Counted from the stretch's first letter, positions 13,736-24,271 are shown. The stretch: DNA of 64,000 nt from Conus ventricosus (GCA_018398815.1 CM031614.1:51469941-51533940); one strand, 5' to 3'. The notes: generated by a model from the sequence alone, not told the origin. Numbers and translations: made by a program.

Positions 13736-13814
13736 AAGCCTAAAATAATTCTACAAGTGCTCAACCCCTTGGGGAGCAACATTAGATAAAACAAGTATAA
13801 GAGGAGTATTAAAA

Positions 13815-13857
13815 ATATCTACAAATTTGTTTCTAGTCCTTGGCTATCGTCAGGATG
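13815..13857 (-). ncRNA. Hammerhead ribozyme motif, left PLE end
   Basis: On the minus strand the core CTGACGA (13847-13853) is followed by a short imperfect stem II, GAAAC (13829-13833), a short stem III around AAATTT, and the cleavage triplet GTA (13820-13822). The layout is the minimal type I form with a very short stem III that is known from Penelope-like elements. Confidence 0.6.
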
Positions 13858-13868
13858 GAGTTTGGGTT

Positions 13869-14617
13869 GCCCACCGGGTAGCACCACGTTACCGCAAAAA
13901 AAGCCACATTATAGCGTAAGTGGGTATATCATTTCCGCAAAACCGATGCTACAAAACCGCAATCTGCAGGAATACGTTACCGCAAATCTGTTCAACAGGT
14001 ACTTTTGACAGTACCACAGTACTTTGTCTCTGAATTTGGCATTTAAAAAGGTACCTTAAAAAAACCTTTGCATTCAAAATTACGTTCAGCATCTACTACT
14101 TTGTCTCTGAATTTAATTACACATTAACAGTAAAATTTGGCATTTAAAAATCAATCACAGTTCAGCATCACATCAGCTGGAGAGCGTCATCACATTCGGA
14201 CGGGCTGTTACCTTAGTGCCAGTCTCCACACATAGTTTGACTGAGTAATGGCTCCATGCTGATAGGCTGCCTGTATTTCAAGCAGGTTGTTCTGCTTCTC
14301 TACGTCTCGGCGGGCGAGTGCAAGTACGCCTGAATTTGCTGCTCTGATTTTCATGTACGTTTTGCTCTGTTGGAGTTTCAGCTTGTCCATGAACGCAAAT
14401 ATGCTAAAAGGCTACAGAAATCAACAAAATCTATTTGCGGTAAAGTAGCAAGTCTTTTTGCGGTATCGTAATATACGACTTTGCGGTAATGTATTCTCGC
14501 GGTAGAGAGCATTTGCGGTAACGTGACCGCCGGTCTTTTTGCGGTATCGTAATATACGACTTTGCGGTAATGTATTCTCGCGGTAGAGAGCATTTGCGGT
14601 AACGTGACCGCCCACCG
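13869..14617. mobile_element. 733-bp nonautonomous DNA transposon with 8-bp target duplication
   Basis: The element spans 13877-14609. It is flanked by direct 8-bp copies of GCCCACCG (13869-13876 and 14610-14617). The inverted copy of the host PLE end near 16070-16090 has the uninterrupted site, which confirms the insertion. The ends share CACGTTACCGCAAA in inverted orientation, with GGT at each terminus. Inside the right end a ~90-bp segment is duplicated, and the motif TTTGCGGTA recurs many times. An 8-bp duplication fits hAT-like or MULE-like families. A 60-codon minus-strand open frame (14208-14390) has no family I recognise. Confidence 0.75.
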
Positions 14618-14799
14618 CCGGTGTTATATAGCGTGTGGGGCCCGGCTGCAGCTGTTTTTACATGCGTGTTGGTTGCACGTGTTTTTTGGGGTTTTTTTTT
14701 TGGGGGGGGGGGGTTTCAGGTTGTTGTACGGGGTGTGTTCACTAACAACGATTTCCATTTGTGCCTGCAGTTGTTTACTATTTCTGCTTTAGTATTAAG

Positions 14800-15300
14800 A
14801 GTTGCTAAGTGGGGTTTACATAGTATTAGCCATTTTTCAGTTAGGCATACATAGGTTGCATCTTTTTGAAATATTGCTGTGTGGTGATGCCCTTTTTATG
14901 ATTTTCCAGGATATGTTAAAGTTTATTTTTGCGTCTTTAAGTTTCCAAATGTATTTGCTCAGTTCAGTTTGGTTTTTGTATTTTTCTTTGTTGAATGACT
15001 GTTTGTGGTTTTGCATATCTGGTTTTGAAGTGGTTTTCAGTGATCCCTATGTATGTTTCTTTTTCATTTTCTGATGTCACGGTAGCCTGGTATACAATAT
15101 TATTGTGAAGACATTTATTGCTTAGTGGACACTGCTCTTTTTTGGTGCAATTGCAAGATTTCCTTTGTTCACCCTTCTTTGCTGTGTTGGTTTTCATTTT
15201 GTTCGATGCATCAATTAGGTTTTTGAGGTTGGGCATACATGAGTACGATAGTTTGACAGTGTTTTTTGTTAAATATTTTGGACAGTTTGTGTTCTTTTGG
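14800..15300 (-). pseudogene. GIY-YIG endonuclease domain of Penelope-like element, frameshifted
   Basis: Read on minus, the frame begins near 15300 with the linker that follows the RT in these elements (SYSCMPN). It continues with a cysteine cluster (CNCTKKEQCPLSNKC) and the nuclease signature IVYQATVTS followed by ETYIGITENHFKTR. One frameshift lies just after this (about 15020-15030). Beyond it, a second frame continues with TELSKYIWKLKDAKINFN, typical of the end of the domain. The protein would nick target DNA for PLE integration. It is a decayed copy. Confidence 0.8.
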
Positions 15301-15860
15301 AAATGAAGTTATTAAGATTTGCCAGTAACCACACAGACATAACAGGGTCAGAAATAGAAATCATTCTCCACACCAAGAAAACATTACTGCACAGCAAAAA
15401 TGAAACCTGGATCAAGAAAACGAGCAGAAACTCAACATTTGACGTAACCATGGGTTCATACGATGGTGCAGAAACATGCGAACTGGTTGGACTGTTCATG
15501 CTATCCAACATCAAGAAAAAACTCGGAAAGCAAGTCGGACTATACAGAGATGATGGCCTTGCTGCACTAATCAACAATCCAAGAACCATTGAAAATAAGA
15601 AAAAAGAACTATGCAAAATCTTCCAAAATCACAACTTAAAAATTACCATTGAAGCAAACAAAAAGGTAGCGAACTACTTAGACATAACACTGGATCTCAA
15701 TAATCACATATATAAACCATACACAAAAACCCAATGACACACCTCTTTATGTGCACATCAAAAGTAACCATCCACCATCTGTATTAAAGACCATACCCCA
15801 CGGCATAAACATACAGCAATATTTCAAAAAGATGCAACCTATGCCTAACTGAAAAATGGC
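15297..15860 (+). pseudogene. Reverse transcriptase fragment of Penelope-like element
   Basis: An open frame to 15737 contains the RT palm region with FDVTMGSYDGAETCELVGL and the catalytic motif YRDDGLA. Next comes KITIEANKKVANYLDITLDL, the conserved segment after motif C. A single-base frameshift occurs near 15735, after which the conserved DTPLYVH-like continuation is read in another frame. The N-terminal RT motifs are absent, and the C-terminal endonuclease has been lost by a deletion that joins the RT directly to the 3' terminal region near 15810. It is an inactive fragment. Confidence 0.85.
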
Positions 15861-16095
15861 TAATACTATGTAAACCCCACTTAGCAACTCTTAATACTAA
15901 ATCAGAAGTAGTAAACAACTGCAGGCAGGCAACTGCAGGCACAAATGGAAATCGTTGTCAGTGAACACACCCTGTACAACAACCTGAAACCCACCCACCC
16001 CCAAAAAAAAAACACGTGCAACCAACACGCACGTAAAAACAGCTGCAACCGGGCCCCACACGCTATATAACACCGGCGGTGGGCAACCCAAACTC

Positions 16096-16138
16096 CATCC
16101 TGACGATAGCCAAGCGCTAGAAACAAATTTGTAGATAT
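16096..16138 (+). ncRNA. Hammerhead ribozyme motif, right PLE end
   Basis: The core CTGACGA at 16100-16106 is followed by stem II TAGC/GCTA (16107-16110 with 16116-16119, loop CAAGC). GAAAC follows at 16120-16124, then stem III ACA/TGT with loop AATT, and the cleavage triplet GTA ends at 16133. Stem I is short (ATC with GAT). All invariant core bases are present. Confidence 0.7.
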
Positions 16139-16261
16139 TTTAATACGAAGTGGTTGCGTGCACGACTAGTCGTGCGATAATATCGTGCCAATATCCGGAC
16201 TGGGTTGCAAGTCGTATTATCGCACGACTAGTCGTGCACGCAACACCAGCCATTTTAATAC
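16137..16261. mobile_element. 105-bp foldback MITE with 10-bp target duplication
   Basis: The insert is 16147-16251. It is flanked by direct copies of ATTTTAATAC (16137-16146 and 16252-16261); the left PLE end has this site uninterrupted. It contains perfect 30-base inverted arms (16153-16182 and 16215-16244) around a 32-base centre. Each arm includes the self-complementary core CACGACTAGTCGTG. A 9-11 bp duplication is typical of Mutator-like elements. Confidence 0.8.
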
Positions 16262-16272
16262 TCCTCTTATAC

Positions 16273-16845
16273 ATACTCCGCTTGTCCACTTCGCTGTCGG
16301 CAGACCTGGGTTTTCCTTCAACGTGGAGAAGTCAGACCCTACCCTCTGCCAACAGTTTCTGTACCTGGGTCTGCGGTGGAACACTCGCCATATGACTGTG
16401 ACCCTGCCACACGACAAAGTGCAAGAGATCCAGTTACTAGCAGAAAAAACTGTCCCTACGCCCAGTGCTCCTTGTGAGGCAGCTGCTGGCTTTCCTAGGC
16501 AAGACTTCCTTCGCCTCCCATGGTGCGCCCCTAGCCAGACCGCATTCTCGTGGATTGCGACATGCAGTTTACGAGAAACGAGCGCATCTCTTCAAACGGG
16601 TACGACTGCACCGAGAAGCGAGGGACAATCTGTTCTACTGAAAGGCATTCGCCCCATCTCCCATCCTAATACTTCGACCACCCCGACCGCTAAAAATGGC
16701 AACAGGCGCGTCCAGTTCGGGATGGGGAGCAGCCTTCAGTCTCTGACGGCAAGCGGCGGTTGGGCGAAGCAGGAATGCATTTTAACTACCTGGAGTTACA
16801 GACAGTGTGCAATACGCTGCAGTCATTGTGGCCGTGCAGAAGGAA
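16273..16845 (+). pseudogene. DIRS-like retrotransposon RT/RNase H fragment
   Basis: The first part encodes a segment resembling the end of a DIRS-type RT (GFSFNVEKSD, FLYLGLRWN, MTVTLPHDKVQEIQLL). After a shift of frame a further segment reads VRQLLAFLGKTSFASHGAPL. The last part resembles the RNase H entry of the same class (ASSSGWGAAF, then HFNYLELQTVCNTLQSLW). Several frame changes and an internal stop show it is decayed. It abuts the PLE right end. The family call is from motif order and style only. Confidence 0.6.
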
Positions 16846-17421
16846 CACACACACACACACACACACACCACACACAGATAGATTGATAGATTTCCCCACC
16901 TCCCCCCTCTCCCCTCCTTCTCCTTTCTCCGTCCTCCCCCCCCCCCCCTCCCCCCATCTAAGATTTCATGCATTCTCCCTGGGAGTTAAACCATTCGGGG
17001 AGTTCAAACTTTTCGTTACACCGGCACTGTTAGATTTTTTATGTGTTTGAAACTCATCCCTTAGAAAACATTATTTAAAAAAAAATATTGAACTTTTAAC
17101 GGGTCCTTTTCTTTAGACTTGTACAGTCTTGTTCTAAATTTATCTTGTCAGAAAGGGTTGGCGCAGGCACTTTTTTTAAAATTCAAGCTCGCGAGTGATA
17201 TGTCAGCCTATTACATACTTCAATGATCGCTGTTTTCCTGTGTATAATGAATTGCATATATATCCGTGAGCATATGAAATTAATGTCTATGCGTTCTTAT
17301 GTATGCTGACACACAAAGTGTGTGTTTATGCAACACGAGCGCGTGCGCACGCGTGTGTGTGTGCAAAGGACATGGGGGTGGGGGGCGGGGGATGTGCCGC
17401 GCGCGTGTGTATGTGTGTGTG

Positions 17422-17460
<39 letters not shown>
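16846..17460. other. Unassigned region with (CA)n and (GT)n runs
   Basis: Contains a short CA run (16849-16875), a CT/C-rich tract, and a GT tract (17395-17457). No gene is supported. Confidence 0.5.
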
Positions 17461-17461
<1 letters not shown>

Positions 17462-17559
17462 ATACATAAGTAATACGATTGTTATTTTTCTTTTAAGTTT
17501 TTAAACGTTTTCACCCATGAAGTAGAGAATGAAAGTGGGGGAGGATTAGCAGTTTGTAG

Positions 17560-17763
17560 AATGAGAGAGGGAGAGACAGAGAGACAGAGAAAGAGACAGA
17601 CAGACAGACATACAGACAAACAGAGAGACAGAGAGACAGAGAGACAGAGACAGACAGATACAGACAGACAACACAGAGAGAGACTGACAAACAGTGACAG
17701 AGACAGAAACTGAGACAGACTCACAAGAGAGAGAGAGAGAAGAGAGAGAGAGAAGAGAGAGAG

Positions 17764-17801
<38 letters not shown>

Positions 17802-17821
17802 GGAAGAGTTGAGAGGAAAAA
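17560..17821. repeat. (GACA)n/(GA)n simple repeat ending at the gap
   Basis: Purine-rich simple repeat runs into the assembly gap, which probably explains why the assembly broke here. Confidence 0.9.
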
Positions 17822-17921
17822 NNNNNNNNNNNNNNNNNNNNNNNNNNNNNNNNNNNNNNNNNNNNNNNNNNNNNNNNNNNNNNNNNNNNNNNNNNNNNNN
17901 NNNNNNNNNNNNNNNNNNNNN
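17822..17921. other. Assembly gap, 100 N
   Basis: Exactly 100 unknown bases. It interrupts the intron downstream (on minus) of the last DAP5 exon seen. Confidence 0.99.
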
Positions 17922-17968
17922 ATACTTTTACATATCAGAAAAAGCAAAAGACGCGAAGAGTCAGCTAC

Positions 17969-18054
17969 AATTTGATGTTCCAAGCATCTCTCCTTGGCCA
18001 GATGATACTGCTCTCTCTCCTCTTCAGTGAGCGGGCCATCTTTCTTGTCGTAGA
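17969..18054 (-). CDS. EIF4G2: DAP5 exon 6 of those seen (MIF4G part)
   Basis: The acceptor is at 18055-18056; the exon enters in phase 1 and reads VYDKKDGPLTEEEREQYHLA. The end reads CLEHQI before a GTAGCT donor, whereas the family has a MLGNIKF-like sequence. The bases ATGCTTGGA and ACATCAAA are present but out of frame, as if two single bases were missing. Assembly error near the gap is the simplest explanation. Confidence 0.65.
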
Positions 18055-18509
18055 CTGCCATTGCAAATATAACATTCTGTTATCACACAAGTCTCCCCTT
18101 TAAAAAAAAAAAATGGAAAAAAAGTCTCCCCTTCCAAAGTTAGATCATCTTTCTCGTCTATTGAATACTTCCATGTCACCATACATTTCTACTCCTTACA
18201 GACAGGAATCCATACTGACCATACCACTTTAAAACGACAACACAATTTCATGGGTGCTACTGCTGAAAGCTGGAAAAGCTGAAGTTGGGTTTCAGGGAAT
18301 GAAAAGCCCCTGGCTGGGTTTAGGGGCAGCTTCTTTCAGTCTGTCATCTGACAGAGACACATAAACTGTATGCTTACGTTTGACAACAAACGGTGCTTTG
18401 CTCCACTGGATTCTCATGGGTATAGAGCATGAAAAGTTTTGCTTCTGGTTAAGAAAAACTAATGTTTTACTGCATTCTTTTTATTGTCTTTCCCTGTCCC
18501 TTTCTTCTT

Positions 18510-18577
<68 letters not shown>

Positions 18578-21500
18578 ACTCCTTTTTTTGGTTTTGTTTT
18601 TTGACAATTTCAAAAAGATAGCTTTCTGTAGAAAATGGAAAGGAGTTATACCCATACACCTCTCCCATTCATAAAAATCCTGATCATCAAAAAAAATTTA
18701 CTAATTTGCATTGCCAGTTTAATCCCTTTTGTTACACAGAGAACTGTTGCAAACTTCATAACATGGCCAAACATCTTTCATCAATTTTTCAAGCCTAATC
18801 CTCAGGTCGCCATCTCTGCCTGAATCAAGCTGTAATTTTATCAGTTGTTTGTGCTTAGACAAAAAAAAAAAAATCATGGCTATCTCTGAGATAAACTAGA
18901 CAAGTGTCACTATGTTGGACTGAAGTTAATTCTTAAAGAAAAAAGGTAATCTCTTCACTGCCGACTACAATACACATCTGGGCTTACATCTGACCTGGTC
19001 AGTGTCAATGTGAGACCACCCACTAATGATTTATTTGTGCACATGATATGATGTTCTACCTGGTAAATTCTGGGAATTGCACTTCACTCTTTAAGGGAAG
19101 GGATAGGTGGGGGCATAGCTTTCCCTGTATTATTCCAGGCAAAGTGCCTCAAGAATTCATAAACTGCATTGTGATGGTATCATCAATTACAAAAATACAC
19201 ACCACCTCAGTGGCTTTCCAGACATAAAGTTTACCTTCAGTTGCCTTGGATCTGTTCTCAAATTCGTCCTGACACTTGTTCAGCAGCAGTCGCCGGAAGC
19301 TCTGAAACATATTTCTGCCACATCAAACAGTTATGGTAGCTGTGCTCAACTTCACTCACATAAAGTAAAAACTTGGGGAGAAAAAAAAGAAAGGGAAAAC
19401 CCCCCACAGAGAGCAGTTACCATTGTAATAGACTGCTAACAGTTCTCTGGACAGCAAAATACACTGCTGACAAAATTTATGTCACACTAAATGCTAAAGC
19501 ATTACAGGCAAATACCACAGCCAAAAATAGACCAACAAACCCGGACATAATGTGACGCCATCCACAAAAATCATGGATTAGGGTCAACGTGTATAAGTGA
19601 GGTATAATTCTATATTTTAAAAAAAAACTGAAAAGAGAGAACTATTAACAAACTACAAAAAGAACTACTTCAATTATCTTACTTCGTCTCCGACATGTGT
19701 GCATTCAATCTCATGGGTAATACTATGAAAACTCTTCATATTTACTGAACAAAATCTAGTTCATATTTTAACTAAAGCTGAAGACTCAGCCATGATTTTC
19801 ACATGTGGAGTCACACATACAAGTTCTGGAAGCATCTACTGAACTACCCAATGTCTGCTGTTATTAACTTACGGTGATGGAGGAGGCAGAGGGCTCGAAG
19901 TTGGGTACGTCCTCACATAGTCGGTGGCACAGCTGAGCATACAGTTTACTGTACTTGGGTTCTTCTAACGCTTTTTCAAAAACCTGAAACAACGTGGAAT
20001 CCTCTGGTAAGTCTAACCATCATGACTAGCCACATTCTCAACACCACAGCTACCTGCCAGCTTTATCTGAATGACGTCTTTGAATCAACAATGCTATTCA
20101 TTCCGTCAAATGTGCACAGTTGAGGAGTTAGAACATTGACCTTACAATCCACTGGCTGTTGATTCGAGCCCTGACATAAAATTTGTCTTTTCACCAAATG
20201 TCCACAGAATAGGGCAAAACTGTATGGGTAAACATGTTGGTCTGTCAGCATTTTTTCTAAAGATTCTGAGAAAAAAAACACACACACACAAAAAACCAGC
20301 ATGCATCAGGAGACCTGGAGAGGAAATAGATGCCACCAATTATTTCCCACTGCCAACTGAAATTAATTAACAAACTAAAAAAAGTCAACATCATAGTTAT
20401 GAATTAACAAACCAACCAATCAAAAAAAGTCAACATCATAGTAATGTTTCTATTTTGGTGCCCATGAACCCTATTTATTGTTGAATATGAGACAATTCAT
20501 TTTCTATACTTTAAAAAAATTGGTGGATGGAATGTGCTATTGTGGAAATAAAAACGGATAAATTGTATAAGTCCATAGACTGACTGCACACAATTTCTTC
20601 TTGCCTACCCTCCACCCTTAATCTTCTTTTTCTTGCATTCTGATCAGCATAGTCTAGAAAAGTCAGCTACAACAAATCCCTGCACCAGGGTATACAGACC
20701 AGGAGGATAATGCCCTTGAGGATGACGGGAGTTTCAATGCCCACATTGAGTAGCTCAAGACTCAGCTTATCGAACTTCTCTGGGGTAAGTTTGTTGAGGA
20801 TTCTGCACACAAAAGCAAGAGCACCACAAATGCAATTACACCTTTTATACACCAGTGCCCATTAACTATCTGATCAATATACGCACATGTGTTCAGAGAA
20901 AAATTAAGCATAGTAAAGAGATTTATTTCCAAAGATCTTCAGTTCTTACGGATAGTTTCTGGATTTTCAAGAAAAAAGTGTGGTTTACACTTCACTCAAG
21001 CATGTTCTAGTAACCAATCAGCTCTTTATCTTGATATTATTAATACTATGCACTCTTTACTTTGCAATAAATCATATTTCTGCAATCCTGCTTTGGCCTT
21101 TAAGTTTGTCAGCATGAATATCTAATAACTGCAAGCTGGATCAGACCGACATTATTCAATCGTGACTGTGACAGTACGCAATGAAATCAAACATGCTATG
21201 CAGAAGTCCCTTTTACCACGGTAAACCTTAAAAGTTAACAATCATCGTTTGTCTAAATCAGAGCTAGGTCCTTCAAAGACAAGGTCAGTGTCTTTTTTTT
21301 CCAAACTCATCACATAACTCATGAAAAACAAACCTTAAATTCGAAAAAAGTATCATGTGCCTGTGATGTTCAAAGCAAGGCAAAATGACCCCCCCCCCTC
21401 CCCCCCCCCATTTAACCCCCACAAGGTTATTATGTGGAGATCTACCAGTACCAGAGGAAATTACCAGTACAGACCTACTAAAAATCATAAACCTATTTGT

Positions 21501-22786
21501 ATTAAAAGAGTCCCAAGTATCCCCATGGGAACAGCACTGTTATGACATCACCACCTATTAAGTCATATCAAACTCTGACACACTTCAGATTTTCTGCACA
21601 AAAACAGCATTACAAATGAAATGCCAATAAATCAGAACATGGGCATCAACACTTTTGACAATGAAGGTTACATGTTTTGACAATGAAGGTTACATGTCGT
21701 GCACAGGCTAACAAACAAAAAACAATGAACAAACAGAGGACACAAGCCAATACTTACCCTCGGACGCGTCGAAAGATCTTGTCATGTCGTTCGGTGGGTG
21801 AACCAGCATCGCGTCTGAGGACGCTTGGTGGCACCCATCTGGAAGCCTCTGCGGCCCGTGTCCCAGGCACTGTGGATTGGGTGGGTGGTCTGTTGTCCCT
21901 GGCAATTGGAACAGGCCACATTAACACCAAGCTGGGCTTTTTTGAAGAGAGAGGCTGAATTTTAAAATGGCGTTAATGATGTCAGCATCCACTCAGCAAT
22001 AGCTGCTCGAGTTTTCATTTCAAACAAACTGAAGAGTATGGATCTCGAGTTTTCATTTCCAACAAACTGAAGAGTATGGATACATGACAACATAACCAAA
22101 ATCATCTTTTCTTATATTGAAAAAAAAGTACTCAATATGGCAAACTTGAGCCAAAGTTGGTTTTAGGCTACCAAACTTAAATCATAGAAAATAGAATACA
22201 AGCAAAATTCAGCTGGCAAAACTGCTCTCTATCCTCTTGCATGCAGTTGTTTTTTTTTCTGGGTGCTTCAACAGCCCTGATGTGGCCCTTTGCGGTCGGC
22301 TGGGCTATAAGCAACATTATCTTATCTTCTGGGTGCTTCACAAAAACTATCACAACAATAAAAACAACACAACAATAAAACAATACCTTACTGTTTGATG
22401 TGAAACTTGGCAGTCAATCCTCAGTCAAAACTATTTTAAAAAATAAAATAAAATAAAATGAAAGAAACCAACCAGTTATGAGAACTTGTTAACGTTCATC
22501 GAAGAACACAGGTTTGGCAAATTAATGCTTCATGGCTATAGTACTAGTAGTACCAAGTCATGAAGCTTGTAATTATTATTCACAAAATTCAAATTATAAA
22601 TTTCATTTCATAATTTTACATTCTTCAAACAATTCAATATACTTTCTTCGGCTGGACAAAGCGCACAGCCAAAGCAGACAAGAACTGACCCATGAGATAC
22701 TTACTGTCCTCCCAAGTGTGGAGAAACACCACCCTTTTTGGATTTAGAGTCCAGTATGCTGCTTATCTTTCCACCAAGCGGGTCAG
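17969..22786 (-). CDS. EIF4G2: DAP5 / eIF4G2-like translation initiation factor, N-terminal exons
   Basis: Six minus-strand exons join in phase to about 196 codons. They match the N-terminal part of DAP5 (also called NAT1 or p97): a linker with RWVPPSVLRRD and TERHDKIFRRVRG, then the start of the MIF4G domain with ILNKLTPEKFDKLSLELL, VFEKALEEPKYSKLYAQLC, SFRRLLLNKCQDEFENR and VYDKKDGPL. DAP5 is a cytoplasmic eIF4G relative that lacks the eIF4E-binding region; it binds eIF4A and eIF3 and supports cap-independent or eIF3d-dependent translation. The KLTPEKFDKL wording and the short N-terminus favour DAP5 over eIF4G1/3. The rest of MIF4G, MA3 and W2 domains (roughly 700 residues in the family) are not in the window, being past the gap or misjoined. 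No in-frame ATG occurs in any of these exons. Confidence 0.9.
18060..19234 (-). other. DAP5 intron with (GT)n tract
   Basis: Contains a GT tract (18512-18576). No further gene or recognisable element is seen. Confidence 0.6.
19235..19301 (-). CDS. EIF4G2: DAP5 exon 5 of those seen
   Basis: 67 bases, entering in phase 0 and leaving in phase 1. It encodes SFRRLLLNKCQDEFENRSKA plus TE and has a GTAAAC donor and a TTTCAG acceptor. It matches the conserved FRRLL-x-K-x-QDEFENR segment of DAP5. Confidence 0.85.
19873..19983 (-). CDS. EIF4G2: DAP5 exon 4 of those seen
   Basis: 111 bases, phase 0 at both ends, GTAAGT donor, TTTCAG acceptor. It encodes VFEKALEEPKYSKLYAQLCH and then RLCEDVPNFEPSASSIT, a core MIF4G helix pair. 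Confidence 0.9.
20700..20802 (-). CDS. EIF4G2: DAP5 exon 3 of those seen
   Basis: 103 bases, GTCTGT donor (a weaker GT donor) and GTGCAG acceptor. It encodes ILNKLTPEKFDKLSLELLNV and then GIETPVILKGIILL, the opening helices of MIF4G. Confidence 0.92.
21758..21898 (-). CDS. EIF4G2: DAP5 exon 2 of those seen
   Basis: 141 bases, GTAAGT donor, TTGCCAG acceptor. It encodes the pre-MIF4G linker ending SPTERHDKIFRRVRG. Phases agree with both neighbours. Confidence 0.88.
22273..22330 (+). repeat. Dispersed SINE/LINE-tail sequence, copy 1
   Basis: AGCCCTGATGTGGCCC followed by TGCGGTCGGCTGGGCTATAA and GCAACATTATCTTATCTT. It is almost identical to 26743-26803. The ATCTT repetition at the 3' end looks like a retroposon tail. 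Confidence 0.7.
22705..22786 (-). CDS. EIF4G2: DAP5 exon 1 of those seen (N-terminal)
   Basis: 82 bases with a GTAAGT donor and a strong pyrimidine tract before the acceptor at 22787-22788. It encodes KISSILDSKSKKGGVSPHLG in the frame that joins the next exon. An in-frame stop lies just upstream in the intron and there is no ATG, so translation must start in an unseen 5' exon or at a non-AUG codon. Candidate near-cognates are CTG at 22752-22754 here and GTG at 21868-21870 in the next exon. Confidence 0.7.
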
Positions 22787-24124
22787 CTCAATTTAGAGGG
22801 ACAGGAAAAAAATAAAAAGGGATTTCTCCCTTTTTCTACCTGTAATAAAAGTGACATTTTAAGAATATGATATGCTGTTTAGTTACTGCAACATTTTACT
22901 GCACCAACATGACAACTAAAAAGAAAAAGAATTTTTCAAACATTGATTTTCAATATTAATCATTCATCTGGATTAAAAAGCAGAAAACAACTTAATCTTC
23001 TGATGAAACATTGTTGTACAGCAGATCTTAGTGACTTAAATAACTTACATTTTTCAGGCGTTTAATGATAATTTTTTTTGGACAGAATATCAACTACATC
23101 ACACCATCAATGTGGATGGTCTTTAGTCGGAATTTTCGTTGTTGTTGTAATTTACCAATAACATGAATGAGAGTATTTCTAAAAGCTGTAGATTTTTATC
23201 TGGTTTTCGTGGTTTCACTTGTCAACCTTTTGATTATTTTGGTGAAGAAGTTCAAGAACTCAATATTGGTGTTTGACAATAAATTCACATGGAAGAACAT
23301 TTAAAAATCATGTCCAAACTGACATTTCAAAAGCAGCTTTCAGTCTAAACTAAGCTTTTAATAATAAAATACCAGCTGGTAGTTAAAAGATTTTCAAGAT
23401 ATTCAACGCCTTGAAAAAGGAAATTAAAAACTCAAGTGTTTCCAAGCAGCACAGGAACCTTGTGAAACAAAAATGTAATCTTTACAACAACCAAAAAAAG
23501 AAAAAGAAAGAAGTTGTGGTTAGGGTAACACAGCCAAAACAAACCGGAATGATAGGTCAGCTCAAACTTTAACTTTAAGCCATCTCTTGCATCTTTTACA
23601 GTCTAAGAAAGCTCCAAAGGATACAACTCCCAATCTTTCCCTCTCTCTGACCCCAGACAATTTTTAAACTTGAATTCTGAACGGTGCATTTAATCTGATA
23701 AAATTAAAAATCTTAACATCAAGTAGAGTATTGCACCCTTTTCGGTCCAACAAGGATCATGACCACTTGTCTCATTTCATCGTTAGGCTTCTGTCGATCA
23801 AATGCCCTCTCTCGTGAGGTTTAAACAAGGTTTTGTGATGTTGGTATTGTTTGCTAGAGTACAGTGCATGTGATTTGCATGCCCTCACCCTTCCCTCTAT
23901 GTTCCCAATCCAGTTTTTAGTTTTACATTTCCATAAAAGAGAAGTGATCAGAAGGTGATCTTTTGACAAAGAAAAGATTTAATGGATTATATTCTGAAAG
24001 CTTCTACCTTCCAATGGATTATGGATTATCTTCTCTCATGGGTAATGTGGATATAGCCAAAGTGGTTGCTCTGCAAATATACATGTATAGGTTGTATTTA
24101 CACAGTGTATCTGCAGCAGTCTAG
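22787..24124. other. Upstream of DAP5 exons, nothing firm
   Basis: AT-rich. I found no exon that fits the DAP5 frame. Confidence 0.5.
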
Positions 24125-24271
24125 CAAAAGGAGTCGACCATCATCAGGCGCCAAAGAGCCGATGCCAGGTCCACCAATGCCAAGCTCTTCAGGATCTGGG
24201 ATCGCCTGGTGACCAGTGAGAGGACAACCCGCCAGGTTCTGAGAGCCGCCAGCCATCTTGTACCATTTTAG
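24125..24271 (+). CDS. Orphan terminal-exon-like open frame, unknown
   Basis: An AG acceptor (24123-24124) is followed by 49 codons beginning QKESTIIRRQRADARSTNAK and ending RAASHLVPF plus a stop. A polyadenylation signal AATAAA lies at 24354-24359. The composition is unlike the AT-rich surroundings and the peptide is basic. It may be the last exon of an unrecognised plus-strand gene or a fragment of a repeat. I do not recognise the family, and no upstream exon was identified. Confidence 0.25.
   Translation, partial: QKESTIIRRQRADARSTNAKLFRIWDRLVTSERTTRQVLRAASHLVPF

Larger units (their letters stand above)
13770..16272. mobile_element. Broken Penelope-like element in two inverted pieces
   Basis: The outer segments are inverted copies of each other. 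The left end (about 13791-13876, then 14618-14870) matches the right end (about 15815-16136, then 16262-16272) in reverse complement. The inner parts differ: the left piece, read on minus, carries a GIY-YIG endonuclease remnant and the right piece, read on plus, carries a reverse transcriptase remnant. This pairing of RT with GIY-YIG is diagnostic of endonuclease-bearing Penelope-like elements, which are known for partial, inverted and tandem copies and for hammerhead ribozymes in their terminal repeats. Two smaller elements are inserted within it (13877-14609 and 16147-16251). It is not capable of self-movement as seen, because both coding pieces have frameshifts. Confidence 0.85.
19302..22704 (-). 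other. DAP5 introns, remainder
   Basis: Intron sequence between the exons listed. It includes short direct duplications at 20365-20445, 21655-21696 and 22008-22080, C-rich tracts at 21389-21410, and one copy of the GCGGTCGGCTGGGCTATAAG tail sequence at 22273-22330. Confidence 0.6.
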
